Below, one piece after another: positions 26,250 to 34,660 of a DNA stretch of 64,000 nucleotides. Positions within the stretch are counted from its first letter, which is position 1; each line of letters starts with the position of its first letter. The notes under the pieces are model-generated. The model did no database searches and was not told the DNA's origin. It worked only from the letters and a program-made list of their open reading frames with translations. The stretch is from the NCBI GenBank assembly GCA_963796195.1, contig CAWCKS010000004.1, positions 62,001 to 126,000 of the forward strand, in the 5' to 3' direction. The position numbers and the translations under genes are program-made. This stretch comes from CAWCKS01 sp963796195. GTDB lineage: Bacteria > Pseudomonadota > Alphaproteobacteria > Rhizobiales > Xanthobacteraceae.

Positions 26250-27818
26250 TCACTTCTTCAGGCCGACTTCCTGGAAGTTACGCCAGTTTGCGGCAGGCCA
26301 CGGCGTAAAGTCGACCTTGTCGCGCCAGGCAAAAGTGATGACCGGCCGATAGGTCGTGACGCCGCCGAGCACATTGTCGTGGGCGTACTGCGCGATCTCC
26401 TTGATCACGCCGACGCGTTGTTCAGGGTCCATCACGCCCTTCAGCTTCTCGACCATCTCATCGGCTTTGGTGTCGCTGGTGTAGGAGTAGCTGCCCCAGC
26501 CCTTGCCGGCGACGAAGCTGTGCAGATGTCCGGCCCATGGCGTCGCCGGGTCGCCCGGCAGGCCCTGGCCCCACATCCACATCAACACGCCGTCCATGTC
26601 GGGCGGGCCGTTGCGGCCGCGGCGGCCGAGGTTGATCCAGGCGGCATATTCGAGCCCCTGCACCTTGCAGCGGATGCCGACCGCGCCGAGGTAAGCGAAC
26701 ACGGCCTCACCGTATTCCTTGATGTTCGGCTCGCGCGGCGTGGTCAGGTTGTAGCAGGGCGTCTCAAAGCCGTTCGGATAGCCGGCCTCCGTCAGCAGCT
26801 TCTTCGCTGCCTTCGGATCGTATGGATAAGGCTTCAGCGCGGGATCGTATCCGGTCGAGCCCTTGCCGATCTGCTCGTAGCGCTCGCCCTGGCCGAACAG
26901 CACGCTCTTGATGATGGCGTCCATGTCGATCGCCTGCGCGACCGCCTGGCGGACCTTCTCCTTGCTGAACGGCGAGGTCGGCTGGTAGCTCGGGAAGTCG
27001 ATATAGAGGTTGTTGCCGGAGATCGCGGTGAACGTCTTCACCCCCGGAATTTTCTTGATCTCATCGATCGCCGACAGCGGCACCGCGTCGATCCAGTCGA
27101 CATTGCCAGCCTTGAACGCGGCAACCCGCGTGAGATCCTCCGGGATGATCTTGACGACGAGGTTCTTGACCTTCGGCCGCGCGTCCTTGTTCCAGTAGTC
27201 GGCGAACGCCTCGAACTTGATGTCCTCCTTGATCGAGCGCGAGACGAATTTCCACGGTCCAGTGCCAACCGGCGCCTTGGCAAAGCCCTCGTCGCCGACC
27301 TGCTCGAAATATTTCTTCGGGATCGCCCAGAGCTGCAGGCTGCCGACGACGTAGTCGGCATCGGGCGCGCTGAAGTGCAGTCGGAAATGCAGGTCGTCGA
27401 CGATCTCGAACTGCTCGACATTGGCCTGCAAGTGGGTCCAGCGCGACACCTTCGGGTCCTTCAGGCGCTGAAAGCAGAATTCGAAATCGGCCGACGTCAT
27501 CGGGTCGCCGTTATGGAATTTGACGCCCGGCCGCAAGTGCACGTCGATGATCGGCTTGTCCGGCGTGCCCCCGATCGACCAGGACTCGGCGAGCCAGTTC
27601 ACCGGCTTGAGGTCCTTGTCGAACCGCACCAGCTGCTCGAACATCTGGCTGATGAAGTACTGATCGACACCCGCCGAATAGCGCGCGGGGTCCATCGTCG
27701 TGCCCTCCGCGGCAAAAGCGACGGTGAGCGTATCGTTCGTTGCTGTTTGGGCGTGCGAAGCGCTGCTTGCGAGCACGAGACTGAGTGCCGCGACGAGCAA
27801 GGGGGCGGATTTGCGCAT
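26250..27818 (-). CDS. ABC transporter solute-binding protein, family 5 (peptide/nickel/opine type)
   Basis: 522 residues from the ATG at 27818 with GGAG nine bases upstream. The signal peptide is RKSAPLLVAALSLVLASSASHAQ. The mature part has LNTxxLVRFD-type FEQLVRFDKDL, then HLRPGVKFHNGDPMTSADFEFCF, typical of family 5. Ligands range from peptides to opines, glutathione and small acids. Its place before a CoA-transferase and carboxylase suggests an organic acid or amide rather than a nutrient peptide; that is inference. Confidence 0.92.
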   Translation of the reverse strand: MRKSAPLLVAALSLVLASSASHAQTATNDTLTVAFAAEGTTMDPARYSAGVDQYFISQMFEQLVRFDKDLKPVNWLAESWSIGGTPDKPIIDVHLRPGVKFHNGDPMTSADFEFCFQRLKDPKVSRWTHLQANVEQFEIVDDLHFRLHFSAPDADYVVGSLQLWAIPKKYFEQVGDEGFAKAPVGTGPWKFVSRSIKEDIKFEAFADYWNKDARPKVKNLVVKIIPEDLTRVAAFKAGNVDWIDAVPLSAIDEIKKIPGVKTFTAISGNNLYIDFPSYQPTSPFSKEKVRQAVAQAIDMDAIIKSVLFGQGERYEQIGKGSTGYDPALKPYPYDPKAAKKLLTEAGYPNGFETPCYNLTTPREPNIKEYGEAVFAYLGAVGIRCKVQGLEYAAWINLGRRGRNGPPDMDGVLMWMWGQGLPGDPATPWAGHLHSFVAGKGWGSYSYTSDTKADEMVEKLKGVMDPEQRVGVIKEIAQYAHDNVLGGVTTYRPVITFAWRDKVDFTPWPAANWRNFQEVGLKK

Positions 27819-27887
27819 GTCGTTTTCTCCCCGACAGTTCTTGTTTGCTTTGGGAGCGATTTGCGCAGGCCTCGCCAACCTTGTCAA

Positions 27888-27911
27888 TTGTCGATTATTA
27901 ATAATTTACAT
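27888..27911. promoter_or_regulatory. AT-rich dyad between divergent operon and GntR gene, probable operator
   Basis: A 24-base inverted repeat with a perfect 12-base core, ATTATTAATAAT, and 9 of 12 arm positions matching. It is the only AT-rich island in the roughly 140-base gap between the binding-protein gene (leftward) and the GntR gene (rightward). FadR-type GntR proteins bind short palindromes of this kind. Binding is inference. Confidence 0.5.
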
Positions 27912-27959
27912 CGGGAAAAAAACAGGGCACTTAAGTGCACGCAATCAGGAGGGGATTTT

Positions 27960-28743
27960 GTGAGGCAGGCTCAGCAACGCAAGGTCGCGTCGTTGCTCGC
28001 GCCGAACGACGCGCCGTCGCGGCGCGCGCGCGGCGAGCGTCCGCTGACGATCTCAGAGCAGATTGCCGATCGTGTCGGCATCGCCATCGTCAAGGGCGAG
28101 TATCGCGGCGGCGCGCACATCCCCGAGCAGGAGATCGCCGCGCAGTTCCGCGTCAGCCATGGGCCGGTGCGCGAGGCGTTGCGCGCGCTGGAGCGGCGTG
28201 GCCTTGTCGAAGTGGTGCCGCGGCGCGGCGCCTTCGCGGTCGAGATTTCGCTCGAACTCGATTGCCGACGTCTTCAACATCCGCGGCGTGCTGCTTGGTC
28301 TCGCCGCGCGCAACCTCGCGCTGCGCGCGGATGTAAAGAGCGCGAGCGCCGAATTTGTCGCGCGCGCCAGCGAGCTCAACGACCTCGCCGCTGTCCGCAC
28401 CACCGACCCGCTGGCCTTCGCACACGCCGCCGGCCGCGCCGGCGCCGCGGTCTACCGGGCCAGCGGCAATGCCCCTCTCCTCAAGACGCTGCGCGACCAG
28501 AGCCGCGGCTCGCTGTGGGGCCTGATGTGGCGCGAGCACACGCTGGATTTTCTCACCTTCGAGCGGCGCCGCGCCGCAGCCGCCGACTGGATGGCCGCCG
28601 CGAAAGCTGTCGCGTCGGGCAACGGCGCCAAGGCCGAAGCGATCGTGCGCAAGGCGCTGTTCGAATCGCGCGACGGCGCGATGATGACCCTGCGCAAATT
28701 GCGGTCCGGCGAGGCCGACGCGTCAAAGTTCATTCACGATTGA
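27960..28743 (+). CDS. GntR-family regulator with FCD domain, frameshifted
   Basis: Starts at GTG 27960, seven bases after AGGAGG. The N-terminal winged helix is clear: LTISEQIADRVGIAIVKGEY, IPEQEIAAQFRVSHGPVREALRAL, VEVVPRRGAFAVEIS. Near 28258 the frame changes, and the second frame continues with IADVFNIRGVLLGLAARNL, the start of an FCD ligand-binding domain, to DASKFIHD. One extra base in CTCGATTG explains the break. About 260 residues in total. It is divergent from the importer/CoA-transferase/carboxylase operon, so is its likely regulator. Confidence 0.8.
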
Positions 28744-28744
28744 A

Positions 28745-28821
28745 TGGCGATCCCGGGAGGACTCGAACCTCCGACCCACAGCTTAGAAGGCTGTTGCTCT
28801 ATCCAACTGAGCTACGGGATC
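28745..28821 (-). tRNA. tRNA-Arg (anticodon UCU)
   Basis: A 77-base cloverleaf including an encoded CCA. The acceptor stem GATCCCG pairs with CGGGATC, the D-arm contains AGCTCAGTTGGATAGAG, the anticodon loop is CTTCTAA and the T-arm is GGAGGTTCGAGTCCTCC. The anticodon TCT reads AGA. Confidence 0.96.
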
Positions 28822-28901
28822 GTGGCGCCGTTATAGCATGAAGGTTGGTGAAAAAGCGGTTGCGGCCGGGTGCCGGGCTTGCCGACGGCAGGCAGCGGAA
28901 A

Positions 28902-29168
28902 TCAGCCCTTCCCGGCGGCTTTGCGCAGCGCCTCGTTGATCCGGTCCTGCCAGCCGGGGCCGTCAGCCTGGAAGTGGTCCAGCACGTCCTGGTCGATCCG
29001 CAGCGTCACCTGCTGCTTGACGCCGGGGATTGCCGCCTTGGCCACCGGCGGCCCCTCCGGCTTCTTCGTCGTCACCGCCTTGAAGGCGGCCTCGGCCGTG
29101 CTGCGGGCGTCGCCCGATGTCCTTCCCCGCCGCGGGTCGTGATCCCGGTCTCTTGGTGGATTTGCCAT
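28902..29168 (-). CDS. BrnA-type antitoxin family protein, no toxin beside it
   Basis: 88 residues. After a charged N-terminus, residues 50-85 read QQVTLRIDQDVLDHFQADG followed by PGWQDRINEALRKAAG, which matches the ribbon-helix-helix end of BrnA antitoxins. Family members bind their own promoter and the BrnT ribonuclease. No BrnT-like frame is visible on either side (tRNA-Arg upstream in coordinates, carboxylase gene on the other). It may be a solitary regulator. Confidence 0.75.
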   Translation of the reverse strand: MANPPRDRDHDPRRGRTSGDARSTAEAAFKAVTTKKPEGPPVAKAAIPGVKQQVTLRIDQDVLDHFQADGPGWQDRINEALRKAAGKG

Positions 29169-29216
29169 CAGCGTCGCCTCCCGAGTTCAAGAATCATGCC
29201 GCAGGGCATGAACATG

Positions 29217-31204
29217 TTAGGCCGGCTCGAGCTCCGCAAGCTCGACCCCCTCCTGCACACTGTCGCCGGCCGCGCATTTCAGCTTGACCAGCTTGCAGGC
29301 AAACGGCGCGCGCAAGGTCTGCTCCATCTTCATGACCTCGAGCGTGACCACTGCGGCGCCCTTCTCCAGCCGATCGCCCTCCTTCGCCAGCACCGCGACA
29401 ACCGTTCCCGGCAGCGGCGCGACGATCCGATCGCTGCCAGCGGCGTCTTCGTCCTCGATCGCCAGCGGATCGACCCAGTGCAACTCGAAGCGGCCGCTCC
29501 CGGAGCGGACATAGATGTCGCGGCCTTCGATGATGGCCTGGACGTGTTGTCTGGCTCCCCCAACGGCGACGTCGAGCCCGATAGCGGCCCGGTCGAACGC
29601 AAACGGAATTTCATCGCCGCCCGCCGACAACGCCATGCCGTGGCGGCCATAGCGCAGGCTCGCCTTGTACTCGGCGCCATCGGCATCCCGAAACACGAAG
29701 CGCCTGTTGCGGTCGCCGCCGGGGATCCAGCGCGACTGCCGCCATGGCGAATGCGGCTCGAGCCGCGCGCGCTCGGCTGATGTGATTGCCGCGATCGCCG
29801 CGCCGAACTCGGCGAGGCCGATGCTACCGCGGGCTTTCGTCAACTCGCCGAGCTCGCGCTCGATGAAGCCGGTGTCGACCTGGTTGGCGCGCACCTTGGG
29901 GTGCGACAGCAAGGCGGAGAGAAATGCGGTGTTGGTGACAACGCCACGGACGTCGGTGCCGTCGAGCGCGGCGACGAGCCGATCGAGCGCGACCGAGCGA
30001 TCGGCGCCGTGGCCGATCATTTTGGCGAGCATTGCGTCGTAGAACGGCGAAATATTCGAGCCGGCCTCGTAGCCGGCATCGACGCGCACGCCCTCGTTTT
30101 CGGGCACGTGCCAGGCGCTGATGCGGCCGACCGACGGCATGAAATTTTTCGCGGGATTTTCGGCATAAAGCCGAGCCTCGACGGCATGGCCGCTCAGCCT
30201 GATCTCATCCTGCTTCAGCGGCAGCTTTTCGCCAAAGGCGACGCGGAGCTGCCATTCGACGAGGTCAACGCCGGTGACGAGCTCAGTGACGGGATGCTCG
30301 ACCTGCAGGCGCGTATTCATCTCGATGAAGAAGAATTCTTTGCCATCGGATACGAACTCGATAGTGCCGGCGCCGACATAGTTTACCGCACCGGCGGCTT
30401 TTCGCGCAGCCGCGCCGATCGCCTCGCGCTGCGCTGGATTGAGCGTCGGCGACGGCGCCTCCTCGATCACCTTCTGGTGCCGCCGCTGCAGCGTACACTC
30501 GCGCTCGAACAGCGAGACCAGGTTGCCGTGGCTGTCGCCGATGATTTGGACCTCGATATGGCGCGGGCTCTGGACATATTTCTCGATCAGCAGGGAATCG
30601 TCGCCGAACGCCGCCTTGGCCTCGCGCCTGGCGCTGGTGATCGCGGCCGACAACTCGGCGGCTGCATTGACGATGCGCATGCCGCGCCCGCCGCCGCCGG
30701 CGGACGCCTTCACGAGAACAGGATAGCCGATCTTCTCGGCGGCCCTGGCCAGCGTCGCTTCGTCCTGCGCTGCGCCGTGATAGCCCGGCACCAGCGGTAC
30801 CCCGGCCTTCTCCATCAGCGCCTTGGCGCCGGATTTTGACCCCATTGCCTCGATCATGTCGGCGGTCGGCCCGACGAAGATCAGGCCCGCGGCTGCGCAC
30901 GCGCTGGCGAAAGCCGCGCTCTCCGACAGGAAGCCATAGCCAGGATGCATCGCCTCGGCGCCGGTCTCGCGTGCGCCGCTGTTATCAGCCGCTCGATGTT
31001 GAGATAGCTGTCGCGGGCACGCGCGGGCCCAAGCAGGACAGCTTCGTCGGCATCGCTGACATGGCGAGCACCAGCATCGGCCTCCGAATAGACAGCAACC
31101 GTCGACAGGCCCATCGCGCGCGCGGTGCGAATGATACGGCACGCGATCTCGCCGCGATTGGCGATCAGCAGCTTCTTGAAACGGCGGTACGTCGCAGCGG
31201 GCAT
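29217..31204 (-). CDS. Acyl-CoA carboxylase alpha subunit (biotin carboxylase + biotinyl domain, methylcrotonyl/propionyl type), one frameshift
   Basis: About 660 codons. ATG 31204 begins PAATYRRFKKLLIANRGEIAC; a GTG at 31216 overlapping the beta-subunit stop is an alternative. Biotin carboxylase features are HPGYGFLSES, GGGGRGM and MNTRLQVEHPVTELVTG. The C-terminal biotinyl domain has VTLEVMKMEQTL, where Val replaces the usual Ala of AMKM. A frame change near 30985 (GCGGCGC) separates SYLNIERLITA from RETGAEAM. It follows the beta subunit and should form a dodecamer-type complex acting on methylcrotonyl-, propionyl- or a related CoA. Confidence 0.85.
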
Positions 31205-31212
31205 TTTCGCGG

Positions 31213-32820
31213 TCACATCCTGAACACGCCGAACTTGGTCTGCGCCACCGGCGCATTCGCCGCCGCCGCCAGCGACAAACCCAGCACCTGGCGCGTCTCG
31301 GCAGGATCGATCACGCCGTCGTCCCACAGCCGCGCGGTGGCGTAATAGGGATGGCCCTGTGCCTCATATTGCGCGCGGATCGGCTCGCGGAATTTGTCTT
31401 CCTCCTCGGCCGACCACTGCCCGCCGCCGGCCTCGATGTTGTCGCGGCGCAGCTGGCTCAGAACCATCGCGGCCTGTTCGCCGCCCATCACCGAGATGCG
31501 GGCGTTGGGCCACATCCAGAGGAAGCGCGGCGCATAGGCGCGGCCGCACATGCCGTAGTTGCCGGCGCCGAACGAGCCGCCGATAACGACGGTGAATTTC
31601 GGCACGCCAGCGCGTGGCGACCGCGGTGACGAGCTTGGCGCCATCGCGCGCGATGCCGCCGGCTTCGTATTTCTTGCCGACCATGAAGCCGGTGATGTTC
31701 TGCAGGAACAGCAGGGGGATCTCGCGCTGGCAGCACAGTTCAATGAAATGCGCGCCCTTCAGCGAGCTCTCGCTGAACAGGATGCCGTTGTTAGCAATGA
31801 TGCCGACCGGATAACCCCAGATGTGGGCGAAGCCGCATACCAGCGTCGTGCCGTAAAGCTTCTTGAACTCGTCGAACTCGGAACCGTCGACCAGCCGCGC
31901 GATGACTTCGCGCACATCGTAAGGCTTGCGAGTATCGGTCGGGATCACGCCATAAATGTCTTCCGGCGCGAACAGCGGCTCGCGCGGCTCCTTGCGCGTG
32001 AGGCTCGAGGGCTGCGGCTTCAGCGTCGTAACAATGACGTCGCGCGATCCCGATGGCATGGGCATCGTTCTGGGCGAGATGATCGGTGACGCCGGAATGG
32101 CGGCTGTGGACGTCGGCGCCGCCGAGCTCTTCCGCCGAGACCACCTCGCCCGTTGCCGCTTTGACGAGCGGCGGTCCGCCCAGAAAGATCGTGCCTTGGT
32201 TGCGGACGATGATGCTCTCGTCCGACATCGCCGGCACATAAGCGCCGCCCGCCGTGCACGATCCCATCACGATCGCGATCTGCGGAATGCCCTCCGACGA
32301 CATCTGGGCCTGATTGTAGAAGATGCGGCCGAAGTGGCGCTCGTCGGGAAAGATGTCGTCCTGCTGCGGCAGGAATGCGCCGCCGGAATCGACCATGTAG
32401 ATGCAAGGCAAGCGATTCTGGCGCGCGATGTCCTGCGCACGAAGGTGCTTTTTCACCGTAAGCGGATAATAGGTCCCGCCCTTGATGGTCGCATCGTTGG
32501 CGACGACCACGCACTCGCGACCTTCGACAAGGCCGATGCCGGTAACGATGCTGGCGGAATGCACGTCGCCGCCATAAAGCCCGTATGCTGCGAGCGGCGA
32601 CAACTCGAGGAACGGCGGTCCCCGGATCGATCAGAAGATCAACACGCTCGCGCGCAAGCAGCTTGCCGCGCGAGGCGTGGCGCTTGCGGGCCGCCTCGCC
32701 GCCGCCCTCAGACGCCGCCCTTAGCTTGTCGCGCAGGTCAGCGACCAATGCGCGCATCGCATCGGCGTTCTGGGCGAAAGTTTCCGAGCGGGAATCGAGT
32801 TCGGACTTGAGGACCGGCAT
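31213..32820 (-). pseudogene. Acyl-CoA carboxylase beta subunit (carboxyltransferase, methylcrotonyl-CoA type), three frameshifts
   Basis: About 535 codons from ATG 32820 (PVLKSELDSRSETFAQNADA). Pieces include GKLLARERVDLLIDPG, then SPLAAYGLYGGDVHSASIVTG, MVDSGGAFLPQQDDIFPDE, GSCTAGGAYVPAMSDE, GYPVGIIANNGILFSESSLKG, and GGSFGAGNYGMCGRAY ending at 31213. The order and HFIELC/NITGFMVG strands match methylcrotonyl-CoA carboxylase beta. Frames change near 32620 (a G4 run), 32050 and 31610. GSFGAGNY and the biotin-binding loops are intact. The downstream alpha subunit overlaps the stop. Confidence 0.82.
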
Positions 32821-32919
32821 AAGCCGACCGTAGTCGGAATTTTGCCCGATGCAAACGGGTCAATGAGCCAGCCCGACCCTCGTCAGGCACCACCGTCCGC
32901 AGTTACGAATCCGCGTGCC

Positions 32920-33225
32920 TCAATGCGTCCAGGGCTCTTTGCGATTGTAGGCGAAGTTGTCCGAATAGGTGGCCTTGCGCCGCACCTGCTCTTTCGGCTC
33001 GAACAGCTGGTAGGCGATGCCATGCCGCTCGCAATAGGCGACCGCCTCCTCCTTGGTATCGAACCGCAACGTCAGCTGCTGCTTCATGTCCGACGACGAG
33101 GTCCAGCCCATCAACGGCTCGATCACGCGCGGCTGTTCGGGTTCATAATCGAGCTGCCATTCGCGAGACGTCGCTGTGCCCGACTGCATCGCGCTCTTGG
33201 CCGGGCGGTAGATCCGTGCGGTCAT
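32920..33225 (-). CDS. NADH dehydrogenase accessory subunit, NDUFS4-like (ETC complex I subunit)
   Basis: 101 residues from the ATG at 33225. It begins TARIYRPAKSAMQSGTA and contains WQLDYEPEQPRVIEPLMGW, DMKQQLTLRFDTKEEAVAY and a C-terminal YSDNFAYNRKEPWTH, the signature of the 18-kDa complex I subunit family. Alphaproteobacteria keep this supernumerary subunit as a stand-alone gene. It should stabilise the peripheral arm of complex I. The strong conservation of the end gives high certainty. Confidence 0.93.
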   Translation of the reverse strand: MTARIYRPAKSAMQSGTATSREWQLDYEPEQPRVIEPLMGWTSSSDMKQQLTLRFDTKEEAVAYCERHGIAYQLFEPKEQVRRKATYSDNFAYNRKEPWTH

Positions 33226-33448
33226 GATTTCAAAGCCAGTGCCAATTCGTCCGGTTGCCAAAGCTGCAAGCCGCGCCTCAAATCCCAAGGGAACGGAGAA
33301 TTGAGAAGCGCTCGCCGACCTGCGATGATGCAATGAAACCCACCGCCTGTAGATTCGGTATATTCGGTTCGGCCCGCCCTGACAATATTTGGCAGAGCCG
33401 TTATATGCCCTCCCGTCCATTGCTTCGTCTCTCGATTGGCCCGATATC

Positions 33449-34660
33449 ATGAGCATCCAAGCCATTCTGCCGCCCAGCGGCCGCGACCTTCGCCTCGACC
33501 TGTTCCGGGGAATTGCGAACTGGTGGATTTTCCTCGACCACATTCCGCACAACATCGTGAACTGGCTGACGATCCGAAATTACGGCTTCAGCGATGCCGC
33601 GGATCTGTTCGTCTTCATCTCCGGCTACACCGCCTCGTTTGTGTACGCCAAGATCATGCTGGAGCGCGGGTTCCTGATCGGCGCGGCGAGGCTCTTGAAG
33701 CGCGTTTGGCAGCTCTACGTCGCGCACATTCTGCTGTTCGTCATCTATATCGCCGCGATCGGCTTCGTCGCGCAGCGCTGGAACGAGCCGCAGATCATCA
33801 ACGAGTTCAATGTCGCGGGCCTGATCGACAATCCGATCCAGACGATCTTCGAGGGGCTGGTCCTGAAGTTCAAGCCGCTCAATCTCGACGTGCTGCCGCT
33901 TTACATAGTGTTGATGGCTTTCTTTCCGCTCGCGCTCTGGTGCATGCTACGCAAGCCCGATCTCACCATGATCGCCTCGATCGTTCTCTACTTCGCGGCG
34001 CGCTACTTCGGTTGGAACCTTGCGGCGTACCCGTCGGGGCACTGGTACTTCAACCCATTCGCGTGGCAGCTGCTGTTCATGTTCGGCGCCTGGTTCGCGC
34101 TGGGCGGCGCGCTTGGTTCACAGACCATCATACGTTCGCGGGCCCTGGTGTGGGTCGGCTCAGCCTACCTTTTGTTCGCGCTGGTGATGACATTTGCCGG
34201 TCGCTTCGAGAGCTTGGGCGCGCTGTTCCCGGACTGGCTCTACAGCACGTTCAATCCGAACGACAAAACCAACCTGGCGCCCTATCGGGTGATCCACTTC
34301 GTGATCATCGCCTTCCTCATCACGCGCTACGTTCCGCGCGACTGGAAGGCGCTGGAGTGGAGATGGTTCGAGCCCGTGATCGTCTGCGGCCAGCAATCCC
34401 TTGAGGTGTTCTGCTGCGGCGTCTTTCTCGCGTTCGTCGCCCACTTCATGCTGATCCTGTATCCGGGGTTCCTGATGCAGATCTTCGTCAGCGTCGCCGG
34501 CATTGCGCTGCTGTGTGCCCTCGCCTATTTCCGCAAGTGGTCAACGAAGCTCGACAAGGCGCCGCCGAGGCTCACCGAAGACGGCAAGACACCGGTCCGG
34601 CAGGTGGGTCCGAGCATCCTCAACCGGCCGCCGCGGGAAAAGTCAGCCGAAGCTCGCTGA
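33449..34660 (+). CDS. opgC: OpgC family membrane acyltransferase
   Basis: 403 residues with about ten membrane helices. It starts with GRDLRLDLFRGIANWWIFLDH, the family hallmark, followed by ISGYTASFVYAK and a helix-rich body. The family succinylates osmoregulated periplasmic glucans at the inner membrane. The C-terminal 45 residues are a soluble Lys/Pro/Arg-rich tail. Its 3' end meets the convergent GGDEF-EAL gene. No glucan synthase gene is nearby. Confidence 0.9.
   Translation: MSIQAILPPSGRDLRLDLFRGIANWWIFLDHIPHNIVNWLTIRNYGFSDAADLFVFISGYTASFVYAKIMLERGFLIGAARLLKRVWQLYVAHILLFVIYIAAIGFVAQRWNEPQIINEFNVAGLIDNPIQTIFEGLVLKFKPLNLDVLPLYIVLMAFFPLALWCMLRKPDLTMIASIVLYFAARYFGWNLAAYPSGHWYFNPFAWQLLFMFGAWFALGGALGSQTIIRSRALVWVGSAYLLFALVMTFAGRFESLGALFPDWLYSTFNPNDKTNLAPYRVIHFVIIAFLITRYVPRDWKALEWRWFEPVIVCGQQSLEVFCCGVFLAFVAHFMLILYPGFLMQIFVSVAGIALLCALAYFRKWSTKLDKAPPRLTEDGKTPVRQVGPSILNRPPREKSAEAR

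Noticed and set aside
25833..28841. A 3-kb open frame on the plus strand (about 1,000 codons)
   Set aside because: It is antisense to the ABC permease and binding-protein genes, has repetitive Arg/Asp/Leu composition without domains, and only its 3' part (27960-28258) is real coding, as the GntR N-terminus.
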